Part shown: positions 1-5,627 of the stretch, piece by piece
How the letters are laid out: every line of letters starts with the position of its first letter
Numbering within the stretch: position 1 is the stretch's first letter
Assembly (NCBI GenBank): GCA_031267175.1
Contig: JAIRZP010000005.1
Location: 1-7,251 of the forward strand
DNA from: Coriobacteriales bacterium
GTDB lineage: Bacteria > Actinomycetota > Coriobacteriia > Coriobacteriales > UBA8131
Reading direction: 5' to 3'
Length of the DNA: 7,251 nucleotides
Made by a program: the position numbers and the translations under genes
Notes under the pieces: generated by a model
What the model saw: only the letters and a program-made list of their open reading frames with translations
Databases searched by the model: none
Told to the model about the DNA's origin: nothing

Positions 1-938
1 ATGAGATAAGCCCCCACGGCACTTTCTACCAGATGCCCCCTCTTGGCGGGGTCCTTTATCAGTAACTCCCTGCTTGACCCAGTGGCGTAGGTCATAAGGG
101 AGGTGTCATGTACCATCAGCCTCGGCGAGCTCCTTCTTACCTTCAGCAGCTCTGTCGCGAACTTCTGCAGCCCTACGAGTATGCCTGCCTTGTCGAGCAA
201 GTCAAGATAGTGAGCGATGGTAACGGTGTTGCCAGCATCCAATAGTTGCCCCATTATCTTGGTGTAGGAGACCTCCTGCGCAGAATAGGCCGCCCCTATG
301 CCAAAGAGCGCTTTGAGGAGGGCGGGTTTGTCCACACGCTCCATCTGCAGGACATCCTGGTCTATCGTTGGGTCTACGATAGAGGACTTCATGTAACGCG
401 CCCATCGTGCCGGGTCATCTTTGAGCTGTGCGCTGCCAGGATAGCCGCCAAAAAAGAGAAAGTCCTCCAGTGAATAATCAAAAGCAGCTCTACACTCAGC
501 AAGGTTCCAGTGGTGGCTGTAGAGTACCTCAAAGCGTCCTACGAGGGAGTCTTCCATCCCTTTATGTAACAGCAGGGATGACGAGCCGGAGAGGATGACC
601 TTGAGGGGACACTTTGTGCGCGTATCCTCATCCCACATCTTCTTTACCGTGCCTGCCCAATGCGGGATTTTCTGTATTTCGTCAACGACGAGCAAGGCTT
701 CAGCCTGGGATTGCACGGTTAAGGCACGCGCCTTTCTCCATTCGCCTGCAAGCCACTCAGGAGAGTTGAGGAGTTCGTCGTCGGCTGCAATCAAGTGATA
801 CGGGAGAGTGGCCTTGTCCAACATCTGGCCTATGGCCGTAGATTTTCCTGTCTGCCGCGGCCCAACAAGCACTTGGATAAAGGAGCGCTTTTCGTCGGTT
901 CTCTCAACAAGCTGGGAGACAAGCGATCTTTCAAACAT
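1..938 (-). CDS. AAA+ ATPase, AAA_14/DUF4143 family (C-terminus beyond window edge)
   Basis: A 312-codon open frame enters from the left edge and starts at the ATG at 938-936; an in-frame stop at 963-965 and the lack of any other start codon between fix this start. Visible in order: Walker A GPRQTGKST (residues 26-34, Lys32), Walker B LLVVDEIQK (82-90, Asp86-Glu87), a sensor-1-like SGSSS (117-121), and VGRFE (133-137, Arg135). The FFGGYPG segment at 162-168 leads into a helical region typical of DUF4143, and the GHLVESAVGAYL stretch at 301-312 resembles the start of the family's terminal domain. Family members are usually around 400 residues or more, so roughly the last quarter lies outside. 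Such proteins are common accessory ATPases with no settled function; I infer a cytosolic, nucleotide-dependent role only. Its base composition looks lower in GC than that of tilS and glmM, which may mean transfer. Family call sure; function unknown. Confidence 0.93.
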   Translation of the reverse strand, partial: MFERSLVSQLVERTDEKRSFIQVLVGPRQTGKSTAIGQMLDKATLPYHLIAADDELLNSPEWLAGEWRKARALTVQSQAEALLVVDEIQKIPHWAGTVKKMWDEDTRTKCPLKVILSGSSSLLLHKGMEDSLVGRFEVLYSHHWNLAECRAAFDYSLEDFLFFGGYPGSAQLKDDPARWARYMKSSIVDPTIDQDVLQMERVDKPALLKALFGIGAAYSAQEVSYTKIMGQLLDAGNTVTIAHYLDLLDKAGILVGLQKFATELLKVRRSSPRLMVHDTSLMTYATGSSRELLIKDPAKRGHLVESAVGAYL

Positions 939-964
939 GGAGTATCCGTTCTCTTGGTACTTTT

Positions 965-1001
965 ACTCAGAGCACTGAGTATTTTACTCAATACTCTGAG
1001 T
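965..1001. promoter_or_regulatory. Two tandem dyads ACTCA-N6-TGAGT, candidate operator
   Basis: Two 16-bp dyads of the same form, ACTCA-N6-TGAGT, lie at 965-980 and 986-1001, separated by five bases. Together they make a 37-bp near-palindrome centred on 983, whose 17-base arms match at 15 positions. The four half-sites start at 965, 976, 986 and 997, about one helical turn apart. The candidate -10 of the minus-strand ATPase gene sits in the gap between the dyads, so a bound dimer pair would block RNA polymerase. That it is an operator is inference; the symmetry is seen directly. Confidence 0.7.
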
Positions 1002-1009
1002 GAATGCAA
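981..1009 (-). promoter_or_regulatory. Candidate promoter of the AAA+ ATPase gene
   Basis: On the minus strand a -35-like TTGCAT (1009-1004) and a -10 TAAAAT (986-981, five of six matches to TATAAT) are separated by 17 bases. Transcription would start near 974, leaving a leader of about 36 nt before the ATG at 938. The ribosome binding site is weak: only a GGA about seven bases before the ATG. The promoter overlaps both dyads described at 965-1001. Confidence 0.5.
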
Positions 1010-1066
1010 TGCAGGAATAACGGTAGCTCCGTCCCTTCTGTCCCATTCAGCGCCCGTCCCTCCCTG

Positions 1067-2239
1067 CTACTTCCTCGGATCATGCCTCGGAGGCCTGGCC
1101 TTGGAAAACCTGATGGCTCCGTCAACCGTACGCACCTCGATGCCGCCTGGGATCTGACAGGCAAAGCCGTTCCTGCAACCGCCGCGCACGATACGCTCGA
1201 CATGCTCAAAGGTGATGCGGGCCGCGGGCGCAAACTCGGCAATGGCATGGTTGCAGGCCAGGTAGACCGCGCGGCGCAGAAGCGGCAGGGGAGCGGTAAA
1301 GCTCTCTTGCGTAAGCGGCAGCAGTTCCAGAGCCAGCGTATCCATCCACGCGCTTTCGTCGCTGAGAACTGTGGCCGTACGATTGAGTCCCTCAACAATA
1401 CCGGGGTTACGGCTGGCAAGGAGCGGTAAGAGTTCATGACGCACAAAGGCGCGCGAAAACTGTGTGTCAAGATTGCTGGCGTCTTCTCGCCAGAGACATC
1501 CATCAATGCCGGTGTCAAGGGAGATGAGCCAGCTTCGCAGCTCCTGTCGGGTGCAGCCGAGCAGCGGGCGTGCAATGCGGCCATTGCGCCCAGGAATAGA
1601 CGCGAGCGAAGAGCCGCCTCCGCCTACAATAAGGCGCTGGAGCAGGGTCTCGGCCCGGTCGTCAGCGGTATGCGCGGTGAGGATGCGTCCACAGCTCGGC
1701 GCCACCCCAAGTTCGGCAGAAAACTCGTCGAGTGTCGCCTGGGCAAACCTGTAGCGCAGCGTGCGGCCTGTCTGTTCAATGCCCTCACCGGTCTTTGCGG
1801 CTTGGGCGGCGACGTCTGCGCGTTTGACGATACAGGGAATGCCCAGCTGCGATGAGAGTGCAACGACAAACTGCTCGTCCCCGTCTGCTTCCGCGCCACG
1901 CAGCCTGTGATTGACATGGAGGACGCGCAGGAAAGCGGGGGAGCCGAGGGAAGCGGTGGCATCGCTTGAAGCCTCGGCACCGTACGCGTCGCGATACAGC
2001 GCATCGGCCAAACGCAAGAGCGCGACAGAGTCGGATCCACCGCTCACCATAAGCAGGAGAGGAACAAAGGAGGTGCTGAGCTTGTCTGAGGTGGCAAGTC
2101 CCGGCTCCGTTCCCTTCCCGTCCTTGCCCCCCGATTCAAGGTCTGATTTCAGCGCGGAACCAAGCCCCGGGGCTAATGCGGCCTCAAGAAAGCCGTCTCT
2201 CGCCTTGCTTAAAAGAGCTATGTTCGCAGATGCTGTCAC
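1067..2239 (-). CDS. tilS: tRNA(Ile)-lysidine synthetase
   Basis: TilS is a cytosolic N-type ATP pyrophosphatase. It joins lysine to C34 of the CAU-anticodon tRNA(Ile), forming lysidine, so that the tRNA reads AUA and is charged with isoleucine. With the start at GTG 2239 the protein has 390 residues: PP-loop SGGSDS (66-71), HVNHRLRG (108-115), the family segment AHTADDRAETLLQRLIVGGG (189-208), EDASNLDTQFSRAFVRHELL (252-271), and a C-terminal part with the QIPGGIEV turn typical of the TilS C-terminal domain. An in-frame GTG at 2257 is the alternative start, but a perfect TATAAT lies between the two, at 2251-2246, so transcription probably begins at 2239 and the shorter form is preferred. The 65 residues before the PP-loop are longer than usual and Gly/Ser/Lys-rich. 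It is divergent from glmM and shares its strand with the downstream ATPase gene, which has its own promoter. Sure of identity. Confidence 0.96.
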   Translation of the reverse strand: MTASANIALLSKARDGFLEAALAPGLGSALKSDLESGGKDGKGTEPGLATSDKLSTSFVPLLLMVSGGSDSVALLRLADALYRDAYGAEASSDATASLGSPAFLRVLHVNHRLRGAEADGDEQFVVALSSQLGIPCIVKRADVAAQAAKTGEGIEQTGRTLRYRFAQATLDEFSAELGVAPSCGRILTAHTADDRAETLLQRLIVGGGGSSLASIPGRNGRIARPLLGCTRQELRSWLISLDTGIDGCLWREDASNLDTQFSRAFVRHELLPLLASRNPGIVEGLNRTATVLSDESAWMDTLALELLPLTQESFTAPLPLLRRAVYLACNHAIAEFAPAARITFEHVERIVRGGCRNGFACQIPGGIEVRTVDGAIRFSKARPPRHDPRK

Positions 2240-2245
2240 AGGAGT

Positions 2246-2273
2246 ATTATAAAACACAAAGAAGGGGTTTCAG
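2246..2273 (-). promoter_or_regulatory. tilS promoter, implying a leaderless mRNA
   Basis: The minus strand carries a perfect -10 TATAAT (2251-2246) and a -35-like CTGAAA (2273-2268, four of six) with a 16-base spacer. Six bases after the -10 comes the GTG at 2239, exactly where transcription should start, and no Shine-Dalgarno sequence precedes it. This supports a leaderless tilS message, a common arrangement in Actinomycetota. Confidence 0.6.
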
Positions 2274-2330
2274 CTTTGTGAGTTTGGATCCCCTACGACC
2301 GAGCGAAGGTTTTAGTCGTCACTATAAGAG

Positions 2331-2409
2331 ATGAGTGCTACACACTCGAAGATTCCTCGACTCCGTGCCCTACGGGCACTGCGCTCAGACAGTGAGGAGA
2401 CCGTGCCCG
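2331..2409. repeat. REP-like intergenic palindromic repeat
   Basis: The segment holds a hairpin GAGTG-N5-CACTC (2333-2347), a TCGA-flanked stretch, and a perfect hairpin GTGCCC-TAC-GGGCAC (2365-2379). A second copy of CGTGCCC at 2402-2408 can pair with the same CGGGCAC arm, giving two mutually exclusive stems. Read on the minus strand, the core (CTGAGCG, then the GTGCCC/GGGCAC stem, then GGAGTCGAGGAATCTTCGAG) resembles a short palindromic element I recall from intergenic regions of many bacterial genomes. The short reading frames here are by-products of the repeat. Whether other copies exist in this genome cannot be seen from one window. Confidence 0.55.
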
Positions 2410-2469
2410 CAGCCGAAAGGCAGGCAGAGCGGCTTGAGCTCAGGTTTGTGTTCTCGCGTGAGTCTGCAC

Positions 2470-2520
2470 AAAACGAAAGGGAGACCTTTGCATCTTGGGG
2501 GTGGTATGCAAAAGTCTCCC
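2470..2520 (-). terminator. Intrinsic terminator of the small RNA
   Basis: The 15-base arms 2520-2506 and 2493-2479 pair with one mismatch (GGGAGACTTTTGCAT against ATGCAAAGGTCTCCC) around a 12-base loop. On the minus strand the stem is followed by TTTCGTTTTG, a U-rich tail. The plus-strand reading has no T-run after the stem, so termination is directed leftward. Confidence 0.7.
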
Positions 2521-2702
2521 CTCCTCTGAGAGGGTCGGAGTTGATGAGAGGCCTTTTGATAGAGGGGGCTATCAGTACCGGCGTCAACCAACCAACCCAC
2601 GATATGGTGTCTACAACGACAGGAACGCAACTATCGTCTGTGCTTTCTGTGGTGGTTTGTTCCCGTAAGCCCTCAGCGCCCAACCCCACAGGTAATCCTA
2701 CT
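2471..2702 (-). ncRNA. Candidate structured small RNA with two C-rich loops
   Basis: A transcript unit of about 230 nt is bounded by a good promoter (2736-2709) and a strong intrinsic terminator (2520-2470), with no convincing reading frame between. In the RNA, CUGUGGGGUU (2691-2682) pairs with AACCACCACAG (2657-2647) through ten base pairs with one bulged A. ACGAUA (2637-2632) can pair with UAUCGU (2604-2599). UGAUAG (2574-2569) pairs with CUAUCA (2562-2557), closing a CCCCCU loop. The terminator hairpin loop ACCACCCCCAAG holds a second run of five C. Paired C-rich loops recall the actinobacterial 6C RNA, whose loops are thought to contact G-rich ribosome binding sites, but this RNA is longer and the C runs are shorter, so I only call it 6C-like. 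It does not show the hallmark sequences of RNase P RNA, tmRNA or SRP RNA. Confidence 0.55.
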
Positions 2703-2708
2703 TGCTCC

Positions 2709-2736
2709 ATTATGGCAGCATTCGCACAATAGTCAA
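2709..2736 (-). promoter_or_regulatory. Promoter of the candidate small RNA
   Basis: On the minus strand TTGACT (2736-2731, five of six) is followed after 16 bases by CATAAT (2714-2709, five of six), with an extended -10 TG at the right distance (TGCCATAAT). This is one of the best promoter matches in the window. Transcription would begin near 2702, with the RNA reading away from glmM toward tilS. Confidence 0.65.
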
Positions 2737-2779
2737 CCCCCCAGTTTGTACTTCCGCAAAAAACCCAGGAAACGCGCGG

Positions 2780-2861
2780 GGGGAGGAGCGGAGAAGCGGA
2801 GAAGCGGGCAATTTCTGCATGGGCCATCGCTTTACCATCGCTTCCTCTGTGTCTCCTCCCC
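2780..2861. repeat. Short direct and inverted repeats upstream of glmM
   Basis: An inverted pair GGGGAGGAG (2780-2788) and CTCCTCCCC (2853-2861) brackets two sets of direct repeats: GCGGAGAA twice in tandem (2788-2803, continuing as GCGG) and CCATCGCTT twice with an 11-base period (2824-2832 and 2835-2843). The second pair lies about 60 to 80 bases upstream of the inferred glmM start. A regulator site is possible, but nothing in the sequence names the regulator. Confidence 0.4.
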
Positions 2862-2887
2862 GTATTGCCCCGCAGAGCGGCCCAACG

Positions 2888-2896
2888 TGATAGAAT
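2888..2896 (+). promoter_or_regulatory. Extended -10 promoter of glmM, implying a leaderless mRNA
   Basis: TGATAGAAT is an extended -10 element (TG, one base, then TAGAAT with five of six matches). Its last base lies seven bases before the ATG at 2904, so transcription should begin at or next to the start codon. No -35 at normal spacing is evident (TTGCCC at 2865-2870 is 20 bases away), and there is no Shine-Dalgarno sequence before the ATG. Confidence 0.5.
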
Positions 2897-2903
2897 TACC
2901 TGC

Positions 2904-4271
2904 ATGGATACGCGCAAACGATTTTTTGGCACCGACGGAGTCCGTGGCGTGGCAAATCTGAGCCTCACCTGCCAGATGGCCTTTAGTCTGGGATCCACGG
3001 CGGTGCAGGTATTGGGGCCAACGCTTGTCATCGGGCGCGACACCCGCATCAGCGGCAGCATGTTGGAGGCAGCCCTCGTGGCCGGTATCACTTCGCAGGG
3101 CGGTCATGCGCTCCTGGCGGGTGTTATCCCCACTCCGGCAGTGGCCCTGTTAACACGCGAACTGGGTGCTGACGGCGGTGTGGTCATTTCCGCTTCGCAC
3201 AATCCTCCAGAATACAACGGCATCAAGTTCTTCAACGCCGAGGGCTACAAGCTCTCTCCCGAGCTGGAGGATCGGCTTGAGGCGGGCCTTTGCGTGGCAT
3301 GTGTCCAGGACGACGGCTCCAGAACCTCCCTGCCAACCGGCATCGACGTCGGCACAGCCGAGCCCATCAGCGACGCGCACGAGCGCTACCTGCGTCACGC
3401 CGTGCACATACTTGAGAGGGACGGGCTTTCGCTCACGGGGCTCACCATAGCAGTGGATTGTGGCAATGGAGCCGCGCACTACACCACGCCGGAGGCCCTG
3501 CGTCGTCTGCACGCAAAGGTCGTGGTCATCAACGACGAGGCGGACGGCAGTGTTATCAACGTACACAGTGGCTCCACCGACCTTGGGCAGCTTACCCAGC
3601 TTGTCAAGCACAGCGGAGCCGATCTGGGCCTTGCCCATGACGGCGACGCGGATCGCGTCATAGCGGTAAGCGCCAGCGGAGCCGAGATAGACGGCGATTA
3701 TATAGAGGCCATCTGCGCCCTGGATCGCAAGGCGACGCGCGGCATTCCGGGCAATACGGTGGTGAGCACAGTCATGTGCAACATCGGGTTTATCGAGGCC
3801 ATGAAAGAGGCTGGCCTGCAGGTTGTGCAGACCCCGGTTGGCGACACGCAGGTACTCACTACCATGCTGAGCGGCGGCTATGCCATAGGCGGCGAGCAGA
3901 GCGGCCATATGATTTTTATCGAGCACAACTCCACGGGGGACGGCCTCGTCACAGCGCTCATGCTTTTGGCGGCGCTTCAGCGCAGCGGCAAGTCGCTTGA
4001 TACGCTCGCGGCAGAATCCATGAAGAAGTATCCACAGACCCTCATCAATGTGCAGGTTGCCGATGCTGAGCGGCTGGAAGGCCATACCGCCCTTGCCGAG
4101 GCTACGGCCGAGGCGGAGGCAGAGCTACAGGCAGGTGGCGGAGGACGCGTGCTCATACGTGCCTCGGGCACAGAGCCTCTGGTGCGTGTTATGGTGGAGG
4201 CGGCAGACAGAGATACCGCCGAGCGCATAGCTCAGTATCTGGCCGGGAGGGTAAAGGCCGAATTGACATGA
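2904..4271 (+). CDS. glmM: Phosphoglucosamine mutase
   Basis: GlmM interconverts glucosamine-6-phosphate and glucosamine-1-phosphate in the cytosol, the step that feeds UDP-GlcNAc and thus peptidoglycan. The 455-residue product has the normal family length and all four active-site motifs: the phosphoserine loop SASHNP (96-101, catalytic Ser98), the metal loop DGDADR (246-251), the sugar loop GGEQSGH (329-335) and the phosphate loop RASGTEPLVR (419-428). The start is the ATG at 2904, giving MDTRKRFFGTDGVRG, which matches the usual N-terminus. A TTG at 2865 would add 13 residues that do not look like the family. GlmM is normally activated by phosphorylation of the active serine. The stop overlaps the next start as ATGA, pointing to one operon with the membrane protein downstream. 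The cdaA and cdaR genes that often precede glmM in Firmicutes are absent here. Confidence 0.97.
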   Translation: MDTRKRFFGTDGVRGVANLSLTCQMAFSLGSTAVQVLGPTLVIGRDTRISGSMLEAALVAGITSQGGHALLAGVIPTPAVALLTRELGADGGVVISASHNPPEYNGIKFFNAEGYKLSPELEDRLEAGLCVACVQDDGSRTSLPTGIDVGTAEPISDAHERYLRHAVHILERDGLSLTGLTIAVDCGNGAAHYTTPEALRRLHAKVVVINDEADGSVINVHSGSTDLGQLTQLVKHSGADLGLAHDGDADRVIAVSASGAEIDGDYIEAICALDRKATRGIPGNTVVSTVMCNIGFIEAMKEAGLQVVQTPVGDTQVLTTMLSGGYAIGGEQSGHMIFIEHNSTGDGLVTALMLLAALQRSGKSLDTLAAESMKKYPQTLINVQVADAERLEGHTALAEATAEAEAELQAGGGGRVLIRASGTEPLVRVMVEAADRDTAERIAQYLAGRVKAELT

Positions 4272-5560
4272 GCGGCTATGTACCCAGGCATTCCCGTGCA
4301 AAGAAGGAGCCTGATTCCTCTCCCGTTGAGACTTCACTCGCTCTTCTCGCGCCAGCTGAAGAGCCGCTCCCCTCATCCGACGAACCATCCACCTCCCCCG
4401 ACCCTGTCCCTCCTGCCCCGGACTCCCACTCTGACGAACTCCTGCTTGACGCCCTTGTGGGAGCGGATCAGGCGGTCCGCGAGCATCCGGAGTTGGCCGA
4501 TCCCCTTATTGAGCCGGACGAGCCTCTGGAGCCTGAGGAGCTGGTGAGACTGGGCGATGCGGTCCTGGCAGGGGTGGTGCCCGATGGGGAAGCAGACACC
4601 GCACTCGCCCGAATCCGCAAGCGCCGCTGGCCCGTTACCATTGCCATACTGTTGGTACTCATTGTGGGCAGCGGTGCAATAACCTACGTCGTGCTGTCGT
4701 CGCAGGCCCTGGCGCGCGAAGCCAACCGGACGGCGGGCTACGAGCTCCTGGACGAGGCCATCGCCCTTATCCAGGAGAGTGACCAGGTGGTGGTCTCGCT
4801 TGACGCAGCCACGACAACCGAGGTGACCGAGAACAACCTTTCTGAGCGTGAGGTGCTCCTGGAACGCGTGCCCACAACGCAGGAGACCCTGAGCTTGGCA
4901 GAAGAAAAGGCACGGTCATCCGTCGAGCTGATGACGTCAACAGACGATAAGGAGTTTGCGCAACACGTTATCGACGCCGCGGTCAACCGCCAGGTCCTTC
5001 TCACCAGTGGCGAGTCCATCATCAGCAAGGATATTGAGGCCATGAACTCCGCGCTCATCTTTGGACAGGCCTGGGAAGTCATCGTCAACGCCGACACAGA
5101 GCTGAGGGCTACGACCCAACTCTCCAAAACCGGCAGCTACAACGAGCTCCAGGAGGCTATTGAGAGGAACAGCGCCGTCCTAGCCAGGCTTCAGCAGGCG
5201 CTGGAACTGCTCACGCAGGCCCAGGAAGCCTTTGATGAAGTGGACTACCGCGTGGTTACCGAGTACGTCACGCTCAAGACAGAGTCGGTCCGGCTTGCCA
5301 TTGAGGCCGATCAGGCCCTGTTTGACGGAGACATTGCATTGGTCAACACCAAAAACACAGAGTTTAGCCTTAAGGATGCCGCGGTGGTTAATGCGGCCAG
5401 CAAGATTCCCTCTGATCCCCTCACGCTGATTACCACTGCCTACGAGGCCGCAACCGCCGAGAATTATGCCCTGTATGACTCCGCGCGCGCGAACGCTGCC
5501 GAGGCAGACGGATATATTCGCGAGTACGTGGGCGTAGAAACGCAAACAGGGGTACAATAG
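4268..5560 (+). CDS. Unrecognised single-pass membrane protein with helical outer domain
   Basis: I do not recognise a family. The 430-residue product has three parts. Residues 1-118 are Pro/Glu/Asp/Ser-rich and probably disordered. A basic patch RIRKRR (115-120) precedes one hydrophobic helix (about 121-143). Residues 146-430 are Ala/Glu/Leu/Thr-rich, predominantly helical and likely coiled-coil in parts, without Cys and with no catalytic motif that I can see. The positive patch on the N-terminal side of the helix suggests the tail faces the cytoplasm and the long C-terminal domain lies outside. Its ATG overlaps the glmM stop (ATGA), so translation is probably coupled, and a GGGAGGG at 4246-4252 and AAAGG at 4253-4257 are nearby. 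Placement behind glmM and before a membrane peptidase homologue suggests an envelope role, which is inference. The reading frame is certain; function is not. Confidence 0.85.
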   Translation: MSGYVPRHSRAKKEPDSSPVETSLALLAPAEEPLPSSDEPSTSPDPVPPAPDSHSDELLLDALVGADQAVREHPELADPLIEPDEPLEPEELVRLGDAVLAGVVPDGEADTALARIRKRRWPVTIAILLVLIVGSGAITYVVLSSQALAREANRTAGYELLDEAIALIQESDQVVVSLDAATTTEVTENNLSEREVLLERVPTTQETLSLAEEKARSSVELMTSTDDKEFAQHVIDAAVNRQVLLTSGESIISKDIEAMNSALIFGQAWEVIVNADTELRATTQLSKTGSYNELQEAIERNSAVLARLQQALELLTQAQEAFDEVDYRVVTEYVTLKTESVRLAIEADQALFDGDIALVNTKNTEFSLKDAAVVNAASKIPSDPLTLITTAYEAATAENYALYDSARANAAEADGYIREYVGVETQTGVQ

Positions 5561-5614
5561 GTATCTGCAATTGCACTCGCACTTTGCTCGACACGGTCTG
5601 AAAATGTGACCGAT

Positions 5615-5621
5615 AAGGAGG
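5615..5621 (+). promoter_or_regulatory. Strong Shine-Dalgarno sequence of the M28-type gene
   Basis: AAGGAGG lies six bases before the ATG at 5628 and fixes that start. It contrasts with tilS and glmM, which have no ribosome binding site. This suggests the gene is translated from a longer message, either read through from glmM or from a start in the 67-base gap. Confidence 0.8.
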
Positions 5622-5627
5622 AACAAA

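Noticed and set aside
2479..2520. T-box-like GGGTGGTA on the plus strand
   Set aside because: The conserved continuation ACCGCG is missing, no specifier stem is visible, and no aminoacyl-tRNA synthetase or amino-acid gene follows. The segment is explained by the minus-strand terminator.
2331..2732. A 133-codon plus-strand open frame across the tilS-glmM gap
   Set aside because: It has no proper ribosome binding site, its product is Ser/Arg/Leu-rich without a recognisable fold, its start lies in the REP-like repeat, and it is antisense to the better-supported small RNA.
2777..2808. Possible G-quadruplex in the G-rich plus strand
   Set aside because: Only runs of two G are available for most tracts, so at best a weak two-layer structure could form; the tandem GCGGAGAA repeat explains the composition.
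2312..3091. A 259-codon minus-strand open frame overlapping glmM
   Set aside because: Its first part is antisense to glmM coding sequence and the rest runs through the small RNA and its terminator. The product resembles no family I know.
3150..4085. A 311-codon minus-strand open frame
   Set aside because: It is antisense to the well-supported glmM and arises from high-GC codon bias; the glmM motifs are intact on the other strand.
5530..5565. Possible promoter with TACAAT at 5553-5558 before the M28-type gene
   Set aside because: The -10 match is good but no -35 or extended TG accompanies it, and it overlaps the stop of the preceding gene. Read-through from glmM is as likely.
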